Shown here: positions 35,728-49,500 of the stretch, piece after piece
Layout: each line of letters starts with the position of its first letter
Position numbering within the stretch: position 1 is the first letter of the stretch
Source of the DNA: Euptelea pleiosperma
Taxonomy: Eukaryota; Streptophyta; Magnoliopsida; Ranunculales; Eupteleaceae
Direction: 5' to 3'
DNA length: 64,000 nucleotides
NCBI GenBank assembly: GCA_035048495.1
Contig: JASUTR010000177.1
Coordinates: forward strand, 1-64,000
Translations under genes and position numbers: made by a program
The notes under the pieces: generated by a model
What the model was told of the DNA's origin: nothing
Seen by the model: only the letters and a program-made list of their open reading frames with translations
The model's database searches: none

Positions 35728-38205
35728 GGAACTAACTTGTTTCGCCTATCCTGAATCTTGTTCCAATACTTCAAATGTGTTGAAACAATAATAATGGAAG
35801 AGTTTGAGTCCAATTACGAGGTCCGATTGCAAAAAAGTCACAAGTTATAGGCTTCGGAATGTAACAAACAAACTGAGTCCAATTTGAGACGTTGACGCAC
35901 GGATGGAGCTAACTTGTTTTGACTATCACGAATCTTGTTTCAACACTTCAAATGTGTTGGAACAATAGTAATGGAAGAGTTTGAGTCCAATTACGAGGCC
36001 CGGTTGCGAAAAAGTCACAAGTTATAGGCTTCGGAATGTAACACACAAACTGAGTCCAATTTGAGACGTTGACGCACGGATGGAGCTAACTTGTTTCGAC
36101 AGTCATAAATCTTGTTCAAACACTTCAAATGTGTTGAAACAATTGTAATGGAAGAATTCGAGTCTAATTACGAGGTCCGGTTGCGAAAAAGTCAGGAGTT
36201 ATAGGCTTCGGAATGTAACACACAAACTGAGTCCAATTTGAGACGTTGACGCACGGATGGAGCTAACTTGTTTCGACTGTCCCGAATCTCATTCCAACAC
36301 TTCAAATGTGTTGAAACAATAGTAGTGGAAGAATTTGAGTCTAATTACGAGGTTCGGTTGCGAAAAAGTCACAAGTTATAGGCTTCGGAATGTAACACAC
36401 AAACTGAGTCCAATTTGAGACGTTCACGCACGGATGGAGCTAACTTGTTTCGACTGTGCCGAATCTCATTCCAACACTTCAAATGTGTTGAAACAATAGT
36501 AATGGAAGAATTTGAGTCTAATTACGAGGTTCGGTTGCGAAAAAGTCACAAGTTATAGGCTTCGGAATGTAACACACAAACTGAGTCCAATTTGAGACGT
36601 TGACGCACGGATGGAACTAACTTGTTTCGCCTATCCTGAATCTTGTTCCAATACTTCAAATCTGTTGAAACAATAATAATGGAAGAGTTTGAGTCCAATT
36701 ACGAGGTCCGATTGCGAAAAAGTCACAAGTTATAGGCTTCGGAATGTAACACACAAACTGAGTCCAATTTGAGACGTTGACGCACGGATGGAGCTAACTT
36801 GTTTTGACTATCACGAATCTTGTTTCAACACTTCAAATGTGTTGCAACAATAGTAATGGAAGAGTTTGAGTCCAATTACGAGGCCCGGTTGCGAAAAAGT
36901 CACAAGTTATAGGCTTCGGAATGTAACACACAAACTGAGTCCAAATTGAGACGTTGACGCACGGATGGAGCTAACTTGTTTCGACAGTCATAAATCTTGT
37001 TCAAACACTTCAAATGTGTTGAAACAATTGTAATGGAAGAATTCGAGTCTAATTACGAGGTCCGGTTGCGAAAAAGTCACAAGTTATAGGCTTCGGAATG
37101 TAACACACAAACTGAGTCCAATTTGAGACGTTCACGCACGGATGGAGCTCACTTGTTTCGACTGTCCCGAATCTTGTTCCAACACTTCAAATGTGTTGAA
37201 ACAATAGTAATGGAAGAATTTGAGTCTAATTACGAGGTTCGGTTGCGAAAAAGTCACAAGTTATAGGCTTCGGAATGTAACATACAAACTGAGTCCAATT
37301 TGAGACGTTGACGCACGGATGGATCTAACTTGTTTCGACAGTGATAAATCTTGTTCCAACACTTCAATTGTGTTGAAACAATTGTAATGGAAGAATTCGA
37401 GTCTAATTACGAGCTCCGGTTGCGAAAAAGTCACAAGTTATAGGCTTCGGAATGTAACACACAAACTGAGTCTAATTTGAGACGTTCATGCACGGATGGA
37501 GCAAACTTGTTTCGACTGTCCCGAATCTTGTTCCAACACTTCAAATGTGTTGAAACAATAGTAATGGAAGAATTTGAGTCTAATTACGAGGTTCGGTTGC
37601 GAAAAAGTCACAAGTTATAGGCTTCGGAATGTAACACACAAACTGAGTCCAATTTGAGACGTTGACGCACGGATGGAGCTCACTTGTTTCGACTGTCCCG
37701 AATCTTGTTCCAACACTTCAAATGTGTTGAAACAATAGTAATGGAAGAATTTGAGTCTAATTACGAGGTTCGGTTGCGAAAAAGTCACAAGTTATAGGCT
37801 TCGGAATGTAACATACAAACTGAGTCCAATTTGAGACGTTGACGCACGGATGGAGCTAACTTGTTTCGACAGTGATAAATCTTGTTCCAACACTTCAATT
37901 GTGTTGAAACAATTGTAATGGAAGAATTCGAGTCTAATTACGAGCTCCGGTTGCGAAAAAGTCACAAGTTATAGGCTTCGGAATGTAACACACAAACTGA
38001 GTCTAATTTGAGACGTTCACGCACGGATGGAGCAAACTTGTTTCGACTGTCCCGAATCTTGTTCCAACACTTCAAATGTGTTGAAACAATAGTAATGGAA
38101 GAATTCGAGTCTAATTACGAGGTTCGGTTGCGAAAAAGTCACAAGTTATAGGCTTCGGAATGTAACACACAAACTGAGTCCAATTTGAGACGTTCACGCA
38201 CGGAT
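35728..38205. repeat. 15-monomer HOR copy 3, one monomer short
   Basis: Follows the 15-mer order from E at 35728 through the second A C G trio. The next monomer at 38206 already fits the next copy. The distance from 35728 to 40861 is 5,133 bp, which is 29 monomers rather than 30, so one unit was lost by unequal exchange at this boundary. Marks include aacaaacaaac and gtcaggag. The second C unit (about 37852) has reverted to ggagctaac. Confidence 0.82.
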
Positions 38206-40860
38206 GGAGCTAACTTGTTTCGACTGTCCCGAATCTTGTTCCAACACTTCAAATGTGTTGAAACAATAGTAATGGAAGAATTCGAGTCTAATTACGAGGT
38301 TCGGTTGCGAAAAAGTCACAAGTTATAGGCTTCGGAATGTAACACACAAACTGAGTCCAATTTGAGACGTTGACGCACGGATGGAGCTAACTTGTTTCGA
38401 CTGTCCCGAATCTTATTCCAACACTTCAAATGTGTTGAAACAATAGTAATGGAAGAATTTGAGTCTAATTACGAGGTTCGGTTGCGAAAAAGTCACAAGT
38501 TATAGGCTTCGGAATGTAACATACAAACTGAGTCCAATTTGAGACGTTGACGCACGGATGGATCTAACTTGTTTCGACAGTCAGAATCTTGTTCCAACAC
38601 TTCAAATGTGTTGAAACAATAGTAATGGAAGAATTCGAGTCTAATTACGAGGCTCCGGTTGCGAAAAAGTCACAAGTTATAGGCTTCGGAATGTAACACA
38701 CAAACTGAGTCCAATTTGAGACGTTCACGCACGGATGGAGCTAACTTGTTTCGACTGTCCCGAATCTTGTTCCAACACTTCAAATGTGTTGAAACAATAG
38801 TAATGGAAGAATTTGAGTCTAATTACGAGGTTCGGTTGCGAAAAAGTCACAAGTTATAGGCTTCGGAATGTAACACACAAACTGAGTCCAATTTGAGACG
38901 TTGACGCACGGATGGAGCTAACTTGTTTCGACTGTCCCGAATCTTGTTCCAACACTTCAAATGTGTTGAAACAATAGTAATGGAAGAATTTGAGTCTAAT
39001 TACGAGGTTCGGTTGCGAAAAAGTCACAAGTTATAGGCTTCGGAATGTAACACACAAACTGAGTCCAATTTGAGACGTTGACGCACGGATGGAGCTAACT
39101 TGTTTCGACTGTCCTGAATCTTGTTCCAACACTTCAAATGTGTTGAAACAATAGTAATGGAAGAGTTTGAGTCTAATTACGAGGTTCGGTTGCGAAAAAG
39201 TCACAAGTTATAGGCTTCGGAATGTAACACACAAACTGAGTCCAATTTGAGACGTTGACGCACGGATGGAGCTAACTTGTTTTGACTATCACGAATCTTG
39301 TTTCAACACTTCAAATGTGTTGCAACAATAGTAATGGAAGAGTTTGAGTCCAATTACGAGGCCCGGTTGCGAAAAAGTCACAAGTTATAGGCTTCGGAAT
39401 GTAACACACAAACTGAGTCCAATTTGAGACGTTGACGCACGGATGGAGCTAACTTGTTTCGACAGTCATAAATCTTGTTCAAACACTTCAAATGTGTTGA
39501 AACAATTGTAATGGAAGAATTCGAGTCTAATTACGAGGTCCGGTTGCGAAAAAGTCACAAGTTATAGGCTTCGGAATGTAACACACAAACTGAGTCCAAT
39601 TTGAGACGTTCACGCACGGATGGAGCTAACTTGTTTCGACTGTCCCGAATCTTGTTCCAACACTTCAAATGTGTTGAAACAATAGTAATGGAAGAATTTG
39701 AGTCTAATTACGAGGTTCGGTTGCGAAAAAGTCACAAGTTATAGGCTTCGGAATGTAACATACAAACTGAGTCCAATTTGAGACGTTGACGCACGGATGG
39801 ATCTAACTTGTTTCGACAGTGATAAATCTTGTTCCAACACTTCAATTGTGTTGAAACAATTGTAATGGAAGAATTCGAGTCTAATTACGAGCTCCGGTTG
39901 CGAAAAAGTCACAAGTTATAGGCTTCGGAATGTAACACACAAACTGAGTCTAATTTGAGACGTTCACGCACGGATGGAGCAAACTTGTTTCGACTGTCCC
40001 GAATCTTGTTCCAACACTTCAAATGTGTTGAAACAATAGTAATGGAAGAATTCGAGTCTAATTACGAGGTTCGGTTGCGAAAAAGTCACAAGTTATAGGC
40101 TTCGGAATGTAACACACAAACTGAGTCCAATTTGAGACGTTCACGCACGGATGGAGCTAACTTGTTTCGACTGTCCCGAATCTTGTTCCAACACTTCAAA
40201 TGTGTTGAAACAATAGTAATGGAAGAATTTGAGTCTAATTACGAGGTTCGGTTGCGAAAAAGTCACAAGTTATAGGCTTCGGAATGTAACATACAAACTG
40301 AGTCCAATTTGAGACGTTGACGCACGGATGGATCTAACTTGTTTCGACAGTCGATAATCTTGTTCCAACACTTCAATTGTGTTGAAACAATTGTAATGGA
40401 AGAATTCGAGTCTAATTACGAGCTCCGGTTGCGAAAAAGTCACAAGTTATAGGCTTCGGAATGTAACACACAAACTGAGTCTAATTTGAGACGTTCACGC
40501 ACGGATGGAGCAAACTTGTTTCGACTGTCCCGAATCTTGTTCCAACACTTCAAATGTGTTGAAACAATAGTAATGGAAGAATTCGAGTCTAATTACGAGG
40601 TTCGGTTGCGAAAAAGTCACAAGTTATAGGCTTCGGAATGTAACACACAAACTGAGTCCAATTTGAGACGTTCACGCACGGATGGAGCTAACTTGTTTCG
40701 ACTGTCCCGAATCTCATTCCAACACTTCAAATGTGTTGAAACAATAGTAATGGAAGAATTTGAGTCTAATTACAAGGTTCGGTTGCGAAAAAGTCACAAG
40801 TTATAGGCTTCGGAATGTAACACACAAACTGAGTCCAATTTGAGACGTTGACGCACGGAT
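38206..40860. repeat. 15-monomer HOR copy 4, partly homogenised
   Basis: Spans 2,655 bp. The second half (D at 39268, F at 39445, then A C G A C G B) keeps the HOR order. The first five or six units are mostly majority-type monomers, with only relics such as ggatctaac/cagtcagaatc near 38560 and tcctgaatc near 39110. This looks like local replacement by conversion or exchange with uniform monomers. Confidence 0.75.
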
Positions 40861-43512
40861 GGAACTAACTTGTTTCGCCTATCCTGAATCTTGTTCCAAT
40901 ACTTCAAATGTGTTGAAACAATAATAATGGAAGAGTTTGAGTCCAATTACGAGGTCCGATTGCGAAAAAGTCACAAGTTATAGGCTTCGGAATGTAACAA
41001 ACAAACTGAGTCCAATTTGAGACGTTGACGCACGGATGGAGCTAACTTGTTTTGACTATCACGAATCTTGTTTCAACACTTCAAATGTGTTGCAACAATA
41101 GTAATGGAAGAGTTTGAGTCCAATTACGAGGCCCGGTTGCGAAAAAGTCACAAGTTATAGGCTTCGGAATGTAACACACAAACTGAGTCCAATTTGAGAC
41201 GTTGACGCACGGATGGAGCTAACTTGTTTCGACAGTCATAAATCTTGTTCAAACACTTCAAATGTGTTGAAACAATTGTAATGGAAGAATTCGAGTCTAA
41301 TTACGAGGTCCGGTTGCGAAAAAGTCAGAGTTATAGGCTTCGGAATGTAACACACAAACTGAGTCCAATTTGAGACGTTGACGCACGGATGGAGCTAACT
41401 TGTTTCGACTGTCCCGAATCTCATTCCAACACTTCAAATGTGTTGAAACAATAGTAATGGAAGAATTTGAGTCTAATTACGAGGTTCGGTTGCGAAAAAG
41501 TCACAAGTTATAGGCTTCGGAATGTAACACACAAACTGAGTCCAATTTGAGACGTTCACGCACGGATGGAGCTAACTTGTTTCGACTGTGCCGAATCTCA
41601 TTCCAACACTTCAAATGTGTTGAAACAATAGTAATGGAAGAATTTGAGTCTAATTACGAGGTTCGGTTGCGAAAAAGTCACAAGTTATAGGCTTCGGAAT
41701 GTAACACACAAACTGAGTCCAATTTGAGACGTTGACGCACGGATGGAACTAACTTGTTTCGCCTATCCTGAATCTTGTTCCAATACTTCAAATCTGTTGA
41801 AACAATAATAATGGAAGAGTTTGAGTCCAATTACGAGGTCCGATTGCGAAAAAGTCACAAGTTATAGGCTTCGGAATGTAACACACAAACTGAGTCCAAT
41901 TTGAGACGTTGACGCACGGATGGAGCTAACTTGTTTTGACTATCACGAATCTTGTTTCAACACTTCAAATGTGTTGCAACAATAGTAATGGAAGAATTTG
42001 AGTCTAATTACGAGGTTCGGTTGCGAAAAAGTCACAAGTTATAGGCTTCGGAATGTAACACACAAACTGAGTCCAATTTGAGACGTTGACGCACGGATGG
42101 AGCTAACTTGTTTCGACTGTCAGAATCTTGTTCCAACACTTCAAATGTGTTGAAACAATTGTAATGGAAGAATTCGAGTCTAATTACGAGGTCGGTTGCG
42201 AAAAAGTCACAAGTTATAGGCTTCGGAATGTAACACACAAACTGAGTCCAATTTGAGACGTTCACGCACGGATGGAGCTAACTTGTTTCGACTGTCCCGA
42301 ATCTTGTTCCAACACTTCAAATGTGTTGAAACAATAGTAATGGAAGAATTTGAGTCTAATTACGAGGTTCGGTTGCGAAAAAGTCACAAGTTATAGGCTT
42401 CGGAATGTAACACACAAACTGAGTCCAATTTGAGACGTTGACGCACGGATGGAGCTAACTTGTTTCGACAGTCCGAAATCTTGTTCCAACACTTCAATTG
42501 TGTTGAAACAATTGTAATGGAAGAATTCGAGTCTAATTACGAGGCTCCGGTTGCGAAAAAGTCACAAGTTATAGGCTTCGGAATGTAACACACAAACTGA
42601 GTCCAATTTGAGACGTTCACGCACGGATGGAGCTAACTTGTTTCGACTGTCCCGAATCTTGTTCCAACACTTCAAATGTGTTGAAACAATAGTAATGGAA
42701 GAATTTGAGTCTAATTACGAGGTTCGGTTGCGAAAAAGTCACAAGTTATAGGCTTCGGAATGTAACACACAAACTGAGTCCAATTTGAGACGTTGACGCA
42801 CGGATGGAGCTCACTTGTTTCGACTGTCCCGAATCTTGTTCCAACACTTCAAATGTGTTGAAACAATAGTAATGGAAGAATTTGAGTCTAATTACGAGGT
42901 TCGGTTGCGAAAAAGTCACAAGTTATAGGCTTCGGAATGTAACATACAAACTGAGTCCAATTTGAGACGTTGACGCACGGATGGATCTAACTTGTTTCGA
43001 CAGTGATAAATCTTGTTCCAACACTTCAATTGTGTTGAAACAATTGTAATGGAAGAATTCGAGTCTAATTACGAGCTCCGGTTGCGAAAAAGTCACAAGT
43101 TATAGGCTTCGGAATGTAACACACAAACTGAGTCTAATTTGAGACGTTCACGCACGGATGGAGCAAACTTGTTTCGACTGTCCCGAATCTTGTTCCAACA
43201 CTTCAAATGTGTTGAAACAATAGTAATGGAAGAATTCGAGTCTAATTACGAGGTTCGGTTGCGAAAAAGTCACAAGTTATAGGCTTCGGAATGTAACACA
43301 CAAACTGAGTCCAATTTGAGACGTTCACGCACGGATGGAGCTAACTTGTTTCGACTGTCCCGAATCTTGTTCCAACACTTCAAATGTGTTGAAACAATAG
43401 TAATGGAAGAATTCGAGTCTAATTACGAGGTCGGTTGCGAAAAAGTCACAAGTTATAGGCTTCGGAATGTAACACACAAACTGAGTCCAATTTGAGACGT
43501 TGACGCACGGAT
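40861..43512. repeat. 15-monomer HOR copy 5, rightmost
   Basis: E D F B B' E D at 40861-42098 are clear. The remaining units are partly blended with the majority type, with a shortened gactgtcagaatc unit near 42115 and a cagtccgaaatc unit near 42470. A C G is seen again at 42807-43337. The total is 2,652 bp because of small deletions such as gtcagag at about 41327. It marks the right edge of the 15-mer domain. Confidence 0.75.
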
Positions 43513-46500
43513 GGAGCTAACTTGTTTCGACTGTCCCGAATCTTATTCCAACACTTCAAATGTGTTGAAACAATAGTAATGGAAGAATTTGAGTCTAATT
43601 ACGAGGTTCGGTTGCGAAAAAGTCACAAGTTATAGGCTTCGGAATGTAACACACAAACTGAGTCCAATTTGAGACGTTGACGCACGGATGGAGCTAACTT
43701 GTTTCGACTGTCCCGAATCTTGTTCCAACACTTCAAATGTGTTGAAACAATAGTAATGGAAGAATTCGAGTCTAATTACGAGGTCCGGTTGCGAAAAAGT
43801 CACAAGTTATAGGCTTCGGAATGTAACACACAAACTGAGTCCAATTTGAGACGTTGACGCACGGATGGAGCTAACTTGTTTCGACTGTCCCGAATCTTGT
43901 TCCAACACTTCAAATGTGTTGAAACAATAGTAATGGAAGAATTTGAGTCTAATTACGAGGTTCGGTTGCGAAAAAGTCACAAGTTATAGGCTTCGGAATG
44001 TAACACACAAACTGAGTCCAATTTGAGACGTTCACGCACGGATGGAGCTAACTTGTTTCGACTGTCCCGAATCTTGTTCCAACACTTCAAATGTGTTGAA
44101 ACAATAGTAATGGAAGAATTCGAGTCTAATTACGAGGTTCGGTTGCGAAAAAGTCACAAGTTATAGGCTTCGGAATGTAACACACAAACTGAGTCCAATT
44201 TGAGACGTTGACGCACGGATGGAGCTAACTTGTTTCGACTGTCCCGAATCTTGTTCCAACACTTCAAATGTGTTGAAACAATAGTAATGGAAGAATTTGA
44301 GTCTAATTACGAGGTTCGGTTGCGAAAAAGTCACAAGTTATAGGCTTCGGAATGTAACACACAAACTGAGTCCAATTTGAGACGTTGACGCACGGATGGA
44401 GCTAACTTGTTTCGACTGTCCCGAATCTTGTTCCAACACTTCAAATGTGTTGAAACAATAGTAATGGAAGAATTCGAGTCTAATTACGAGGTCGGTTGCG
44501 AAAAAGTCACAAGTTATAGGCTTCGGAATGTAACACACAAACTGAGTCCAATTTGAGACGTTGACGCACGGATGGAGCTAACTTGTTTCGACTGTCCCGA
44601 ATCTTGTTCCAACACTTCAAATGTGTTGAAACAATAGTAATGGAAGAATTGAGTCTAATTACGAGGTTCGGTTGCGAAAAAGTCACAAGTTATAGGCTTC
44701 GGAATGTAACACACAAACTGAGTCCAATTTGAGACGTTGACGCACGGATGGAGCTAACTTGTTTCGACTGTCCCGAATCTTGTTCCAACACTTCAAATGT
44801 GTTGAAACAATAGTAATGGAAGAATTTGAGTCTAATTACGAGGTTCGGTTGCGAAAAAGTCACAAGTTATAGGCTTCGGAATGTAACACACAAACTGAGT
44901 CCAATTTGAGACGTTGACGCACGGATGGAGCTAACTTGTTTCGACTATCCCGAATCTTGTTCCAACACTTCAAATGTGTTGAAACAATAGTAATGGAAGA
45001 GTTTGAGTCCAATTACGAGGTCCGGTTGCGAAAAAGTCACAAGTTATAGGCTTCGGAATGTAACACACAAACTGAGTCCAATTTGAGACGTTGACGCACG
45101 GATGGAGCTAACTTGTTTCGACTGTCCCGAATCTTGTTCCAACACTTCAAATGTGTTGAAACAATAGTAATGGAAGAATTTGAGTCTAATTACGAGGTCG
45201 GTTGCGAAAAAGTCACAAGTTATAGGCTTCGGAATGTAACACACAAACTGAGTCCAATTTGAGACGTTGACGCACGGATGGAGCTAACTTGTTTCGACTG
45301 TCCCGAATCTTGTTCCAACACTTCAAATGTGTTGAAACAATAGTAATGGAAGAATTCGAGTCTAATTACGAGGTTCGGTTGCGAAAAAGTCACAAGTTAT
45401 AGGCTTCGGAATGTAACACACAAACTGAGTCCAATTTGAGACGTTCACGCACGGATGGAGCTAACTTGTTTCGACTGTCCCGAATCTTGTTCCAACACTT
45501 CAAATGTGTTGAAACAATAGTAATGGAAGAATTCGAGTCTAATTACGAGGTTCGGTTGCGAAAAAGTCACAAGTTATAGGCTTCGGAATGTAACACACAA
45601 ACTGAGTCCAATTTGAGACGTTGACGCACGGATGGAGCTAACTTGTTTCGACTGTCCCGAATCTCTTTCCAACACTTCAAATGTGTTGAAACAATAGTAA
45701 TGGAAGAATTTGAGTCTAATTACGAGGTTCGGTTGCGAAAAAGTCACAAGTTATAGGCTTCGGAATGTAACACACAAACTGAGTCCAATTTGAGACGTTC
45801 ACGCACGGATGGAGCTAACTTGTTTCGACTGTCCCGAATCTTGTTCCAACACTTCAAATGTGTTGAAACAATAGTAATGGAAGAATTCGAGTCTAATTAC
45901 GAGGTTCGGTTGCGAAAAAGTCACAAGTTATAGGCTTCGGAATGTAACACACAAACTGAGTCCAATTTGAGACGTTCACGCACGGATGGAGCTAACTTGT
46001 TTCGACTGTCCCGAATCTTGTTCCAACACTTCAAATGTGTTGAAACAATAGTAATGGAAGAATTCGAGTCTAATTACGAGGTTCGGTTGCGAAAAAGTCA
46101 CAAGTTATAGGCTTCGGAATGTAACACACAAACTGAGTCCAATTTGAGACGTTGACGCACGGATGGAGCTAACTTGTTTCGACTGTCCCGAATCTTGTTC
46201 CAACACTTCAAATGTGTTGAAACAATAGTAATGGAAGAATTTGAGTCTAATTACGAGGTTCGGTTGCGAAAAAGTCACAAGTTATAGGCTTCGGAATGTA
46301 ACACACAAACTGAGTCCAATTTGAGACGTTGACGCACGGATGGAGCTAACTTGTTTCGACTGTCCCGAATCTTGTTCCAACACTTCAAATGTGTTGAAAC
46401 AATAGTAATGGAAGAATTTGAGTCTAATTACGAGGTCCGGTTGCGAAAAAGTCACAAGTTATAGGCTTCGGAATGTAACACACAAACTGAGTCCAATTTG

Positions 46501-49500
46501 AGACGTTGACGCACGGATGGAGCTAACTTGTTTCGACTGTCCCGAATCTTGTTCCAACACTTCAAATGTGTTGAAACAATAGTAATGGAAGAATTTGAGT
46601 CTAATTACGAGGTTCGGTTGCGAAAAAGTCACAAGTTATAGGCTTCGGAATGTAACACACAAACTGAGTCCAATTTGAGACGTTGACGCACGGATGGAGC
46701 TAACTTGTTTCGACTGTCCCGAATCTTGTTCCAACACTTCAAATGTGTTGAAACAATAGTAATGGAAGAATTTGAGTCTAATTACGAGGTTCGGTTGCGA
46801 AAAAGTCACAAGTTATAGGCTTCGGAATGTAACACACAAACTGAGTCCAATTTGAGACGTTGACGCACGGATGGAGCTAACTTGTTTCGACTGTCCCGAA
46901 TCTTGTTCCAACACTTCAAATGTGTTGAAACAATAGTAATGGAAGAATTCGAGTCTAATTACGAGGTCCGGTTGCGAAAAAGTCACAAGTTATAGGCTTC
47001 GGAATGTAACACACAAACTGAGTCCAATTTGAGACGTTGACGCACGGATGGAGCTAACTTGTTTCGACTGTCCCGAATCTTGTTCCAACACTTCAAATGT
47101 GTTGAAACAATAGTAATGGAAGAATTCGAGTCTAATTACGAGGTTCGGTTGCGAAAAAGTCACAAGTTATAGGCTTCGGAATGTAACACACAAACTGAGT
47201 CCAATTTGAGACGTTGACGCACGGATGGAGCTAACTTGTTTCGACTGTCCCGAATCTTGTTCCAACACTTCAAATGTGTTGAAACAATAGTAATGGAAGA
47301 ATTTGAGTCTAATTACGAGGTTCGGTTGCGAAAAAGTCACAAGTTATAGGCTTCGGAATGTAACACACAAACTGAGTCCAATTTGAGACGTTGACGCACG
47401 GATGGAGCTAACTTGTTTCGACTGTCCCGAATCTTGTTCCAACACTTCAAATGTGTTGAAACAATAGTAATGGAAGAATTTGAGTCTAATTACGAGGTTC
47501 GGTTGCGAAAAAGTCACAAGTTATAGGCTTCGGAATGTAACACACAAACTGAGTCCAATTTGAGACGTTGACGCACGGATGGAGCTAACTTGTTTCGACT
47601 ATCCCGAATCTTGTTCCAACACTTCAAATGTGTTGAAACAATAGTAATGGAAGAGTTTGAGTCTAATTACGAGGTCCGGTTGCGAAAAAGTCACAAGTTA
47701 TAGGCTTCGGAATGTAACACACAAACTGAGTCCAATTTGAGACGTTGACGCACGGATGGAGCTAACTTGTTTCGACTGTCCCGAATCTTGTTCCAACACT
47801 TCAAATGTGTTGAAACAATAGTAATGGAAGAATTTGAGTCTAATTACGAGGTCGGTTGCGAAAAAGTCACAAGTTATAGGCTTCGGAATGTAACACACAA
47901 ACTGAGTCCAATTTGAGACGTTGACGCACGGATGGAGCTAACTTGTTTCGACTGTCCCGAATCTTGTTCCAACACTTCAAATGTGTTGAAACAATAGTAA
48001 TGGAAGAATTTGAGTCTAATTACGAGGTTCGGTTGCGAAAAAGTCACAAGTTATAGGCTTCGGAATGTAACACACAAACTGAGTCCAATTTGAGACGTTG
48101 ACGCACGGATGGAGCTAACTTGTTTCGACTGTCCCGAATCTTGTTCCAACACTTCAAATGTGTTGAAACAATAGTAATGGAAGAATTCGAGTCTAATTAC
48201 GAGGTCGGTTGCGAAAAAGTCACAAGTTATAGGCTTCGGAATGTAACACACAAACTGAGTCCAATTTGAGACGTTCACGCACGGATGGAGCTAACTTGTT
48301 TCGACTGTCCCGAATCTTGTTCCAACACTTCAAATGTGTTGAAACAATAGTAATGGAAGAATTCGAGTCTAATTACGAGGTTCGGTTGCGAAAAAGTCAC
48401 AAGTTATAGGCTTCGGAATGTAACACACAAACTGAGTCCAATTTGAGACGTTGACGCACGGATGGAGCTAACTTGTTTCGACTGTCCCGAATCTTGTTCC
48501 AACACTTCAAATGTGTTGAAACAATAGTAATGGAAGAATTTGAGTCTAATTACGAGGTTCGGTTGCGAAAAAGTCACAAGTTATAGGCTTCGGAATGTAA
48601 CACACAAACTGAGTCCAATTTGAGACGTTGACGCACGGATGGAGCTAACTTGTTTCGACTGTCCCGAATCTTGTTCCAACACTTCAAATGTGTTGAAACA
48701 ATAGTAATGGAAGAATTTGAGTCTAATTACGAGGTTCGGTTGCGAAAAAGTCACAAGTTATAGGCTTCGGAATGTAACACACAAACTGAGTCCAATTTGA
48801 GACGTTGACGCACGGATGGAGCTAACTTGTTTCGACTGTCCCGAATCTTGTTCCAACACTTCAAATGTGTTGAAACAATAGTAATGGAAGAATTCGAGTC
48901 TAATTACGAGGTCGGTTGCGAAAAAGTCACAAGTTATAGGCTTCGGAATGTAACACACAAACTGAGTCCAATTTGAGACGTTGACGCACGGATGGAGCTA
49001 ACTTGTTTCGACTGTCCCGAATCTTGTTCCAACACTTCAAATGTGTTGAAACAATAGTAATGGAAGAATTCGAGTCTAATTACGAGGTTCGGTTGCGAAA
49101 AAGTCACAAGTTATAGGCTTCGGAATGTAACACACAAACTGAGTCCAATTTGAGACGTTGACGCACGGATGGAGCTAACTTGTTTCGACTGTCCCGAATC
49201 TTGTTCCAACACTTCAAATGTGTTGAAACAATAGTAATGGAAGAATTCGAGTCTAATTACGAGGTTCGGTTGCGAAAAAGTCACAAGTTATAGGCTTCGG
49301 AATGTAACACACAAACTGAGTCCAATTTGAGACGTTGACGCACGGATGGAGCTAACTTGTTTCGACTGTCCCGAATCTTGTTCCAACACTTCAAATGTGT
49401 TGAAACAATAGTAATGGAAGAATTCGAGTCTAATTACGAGGTTCGGTTGCGAAAAAGTCACAAGTTATAGGCTTCGGAATGTAACACACAAACTGAGTCC

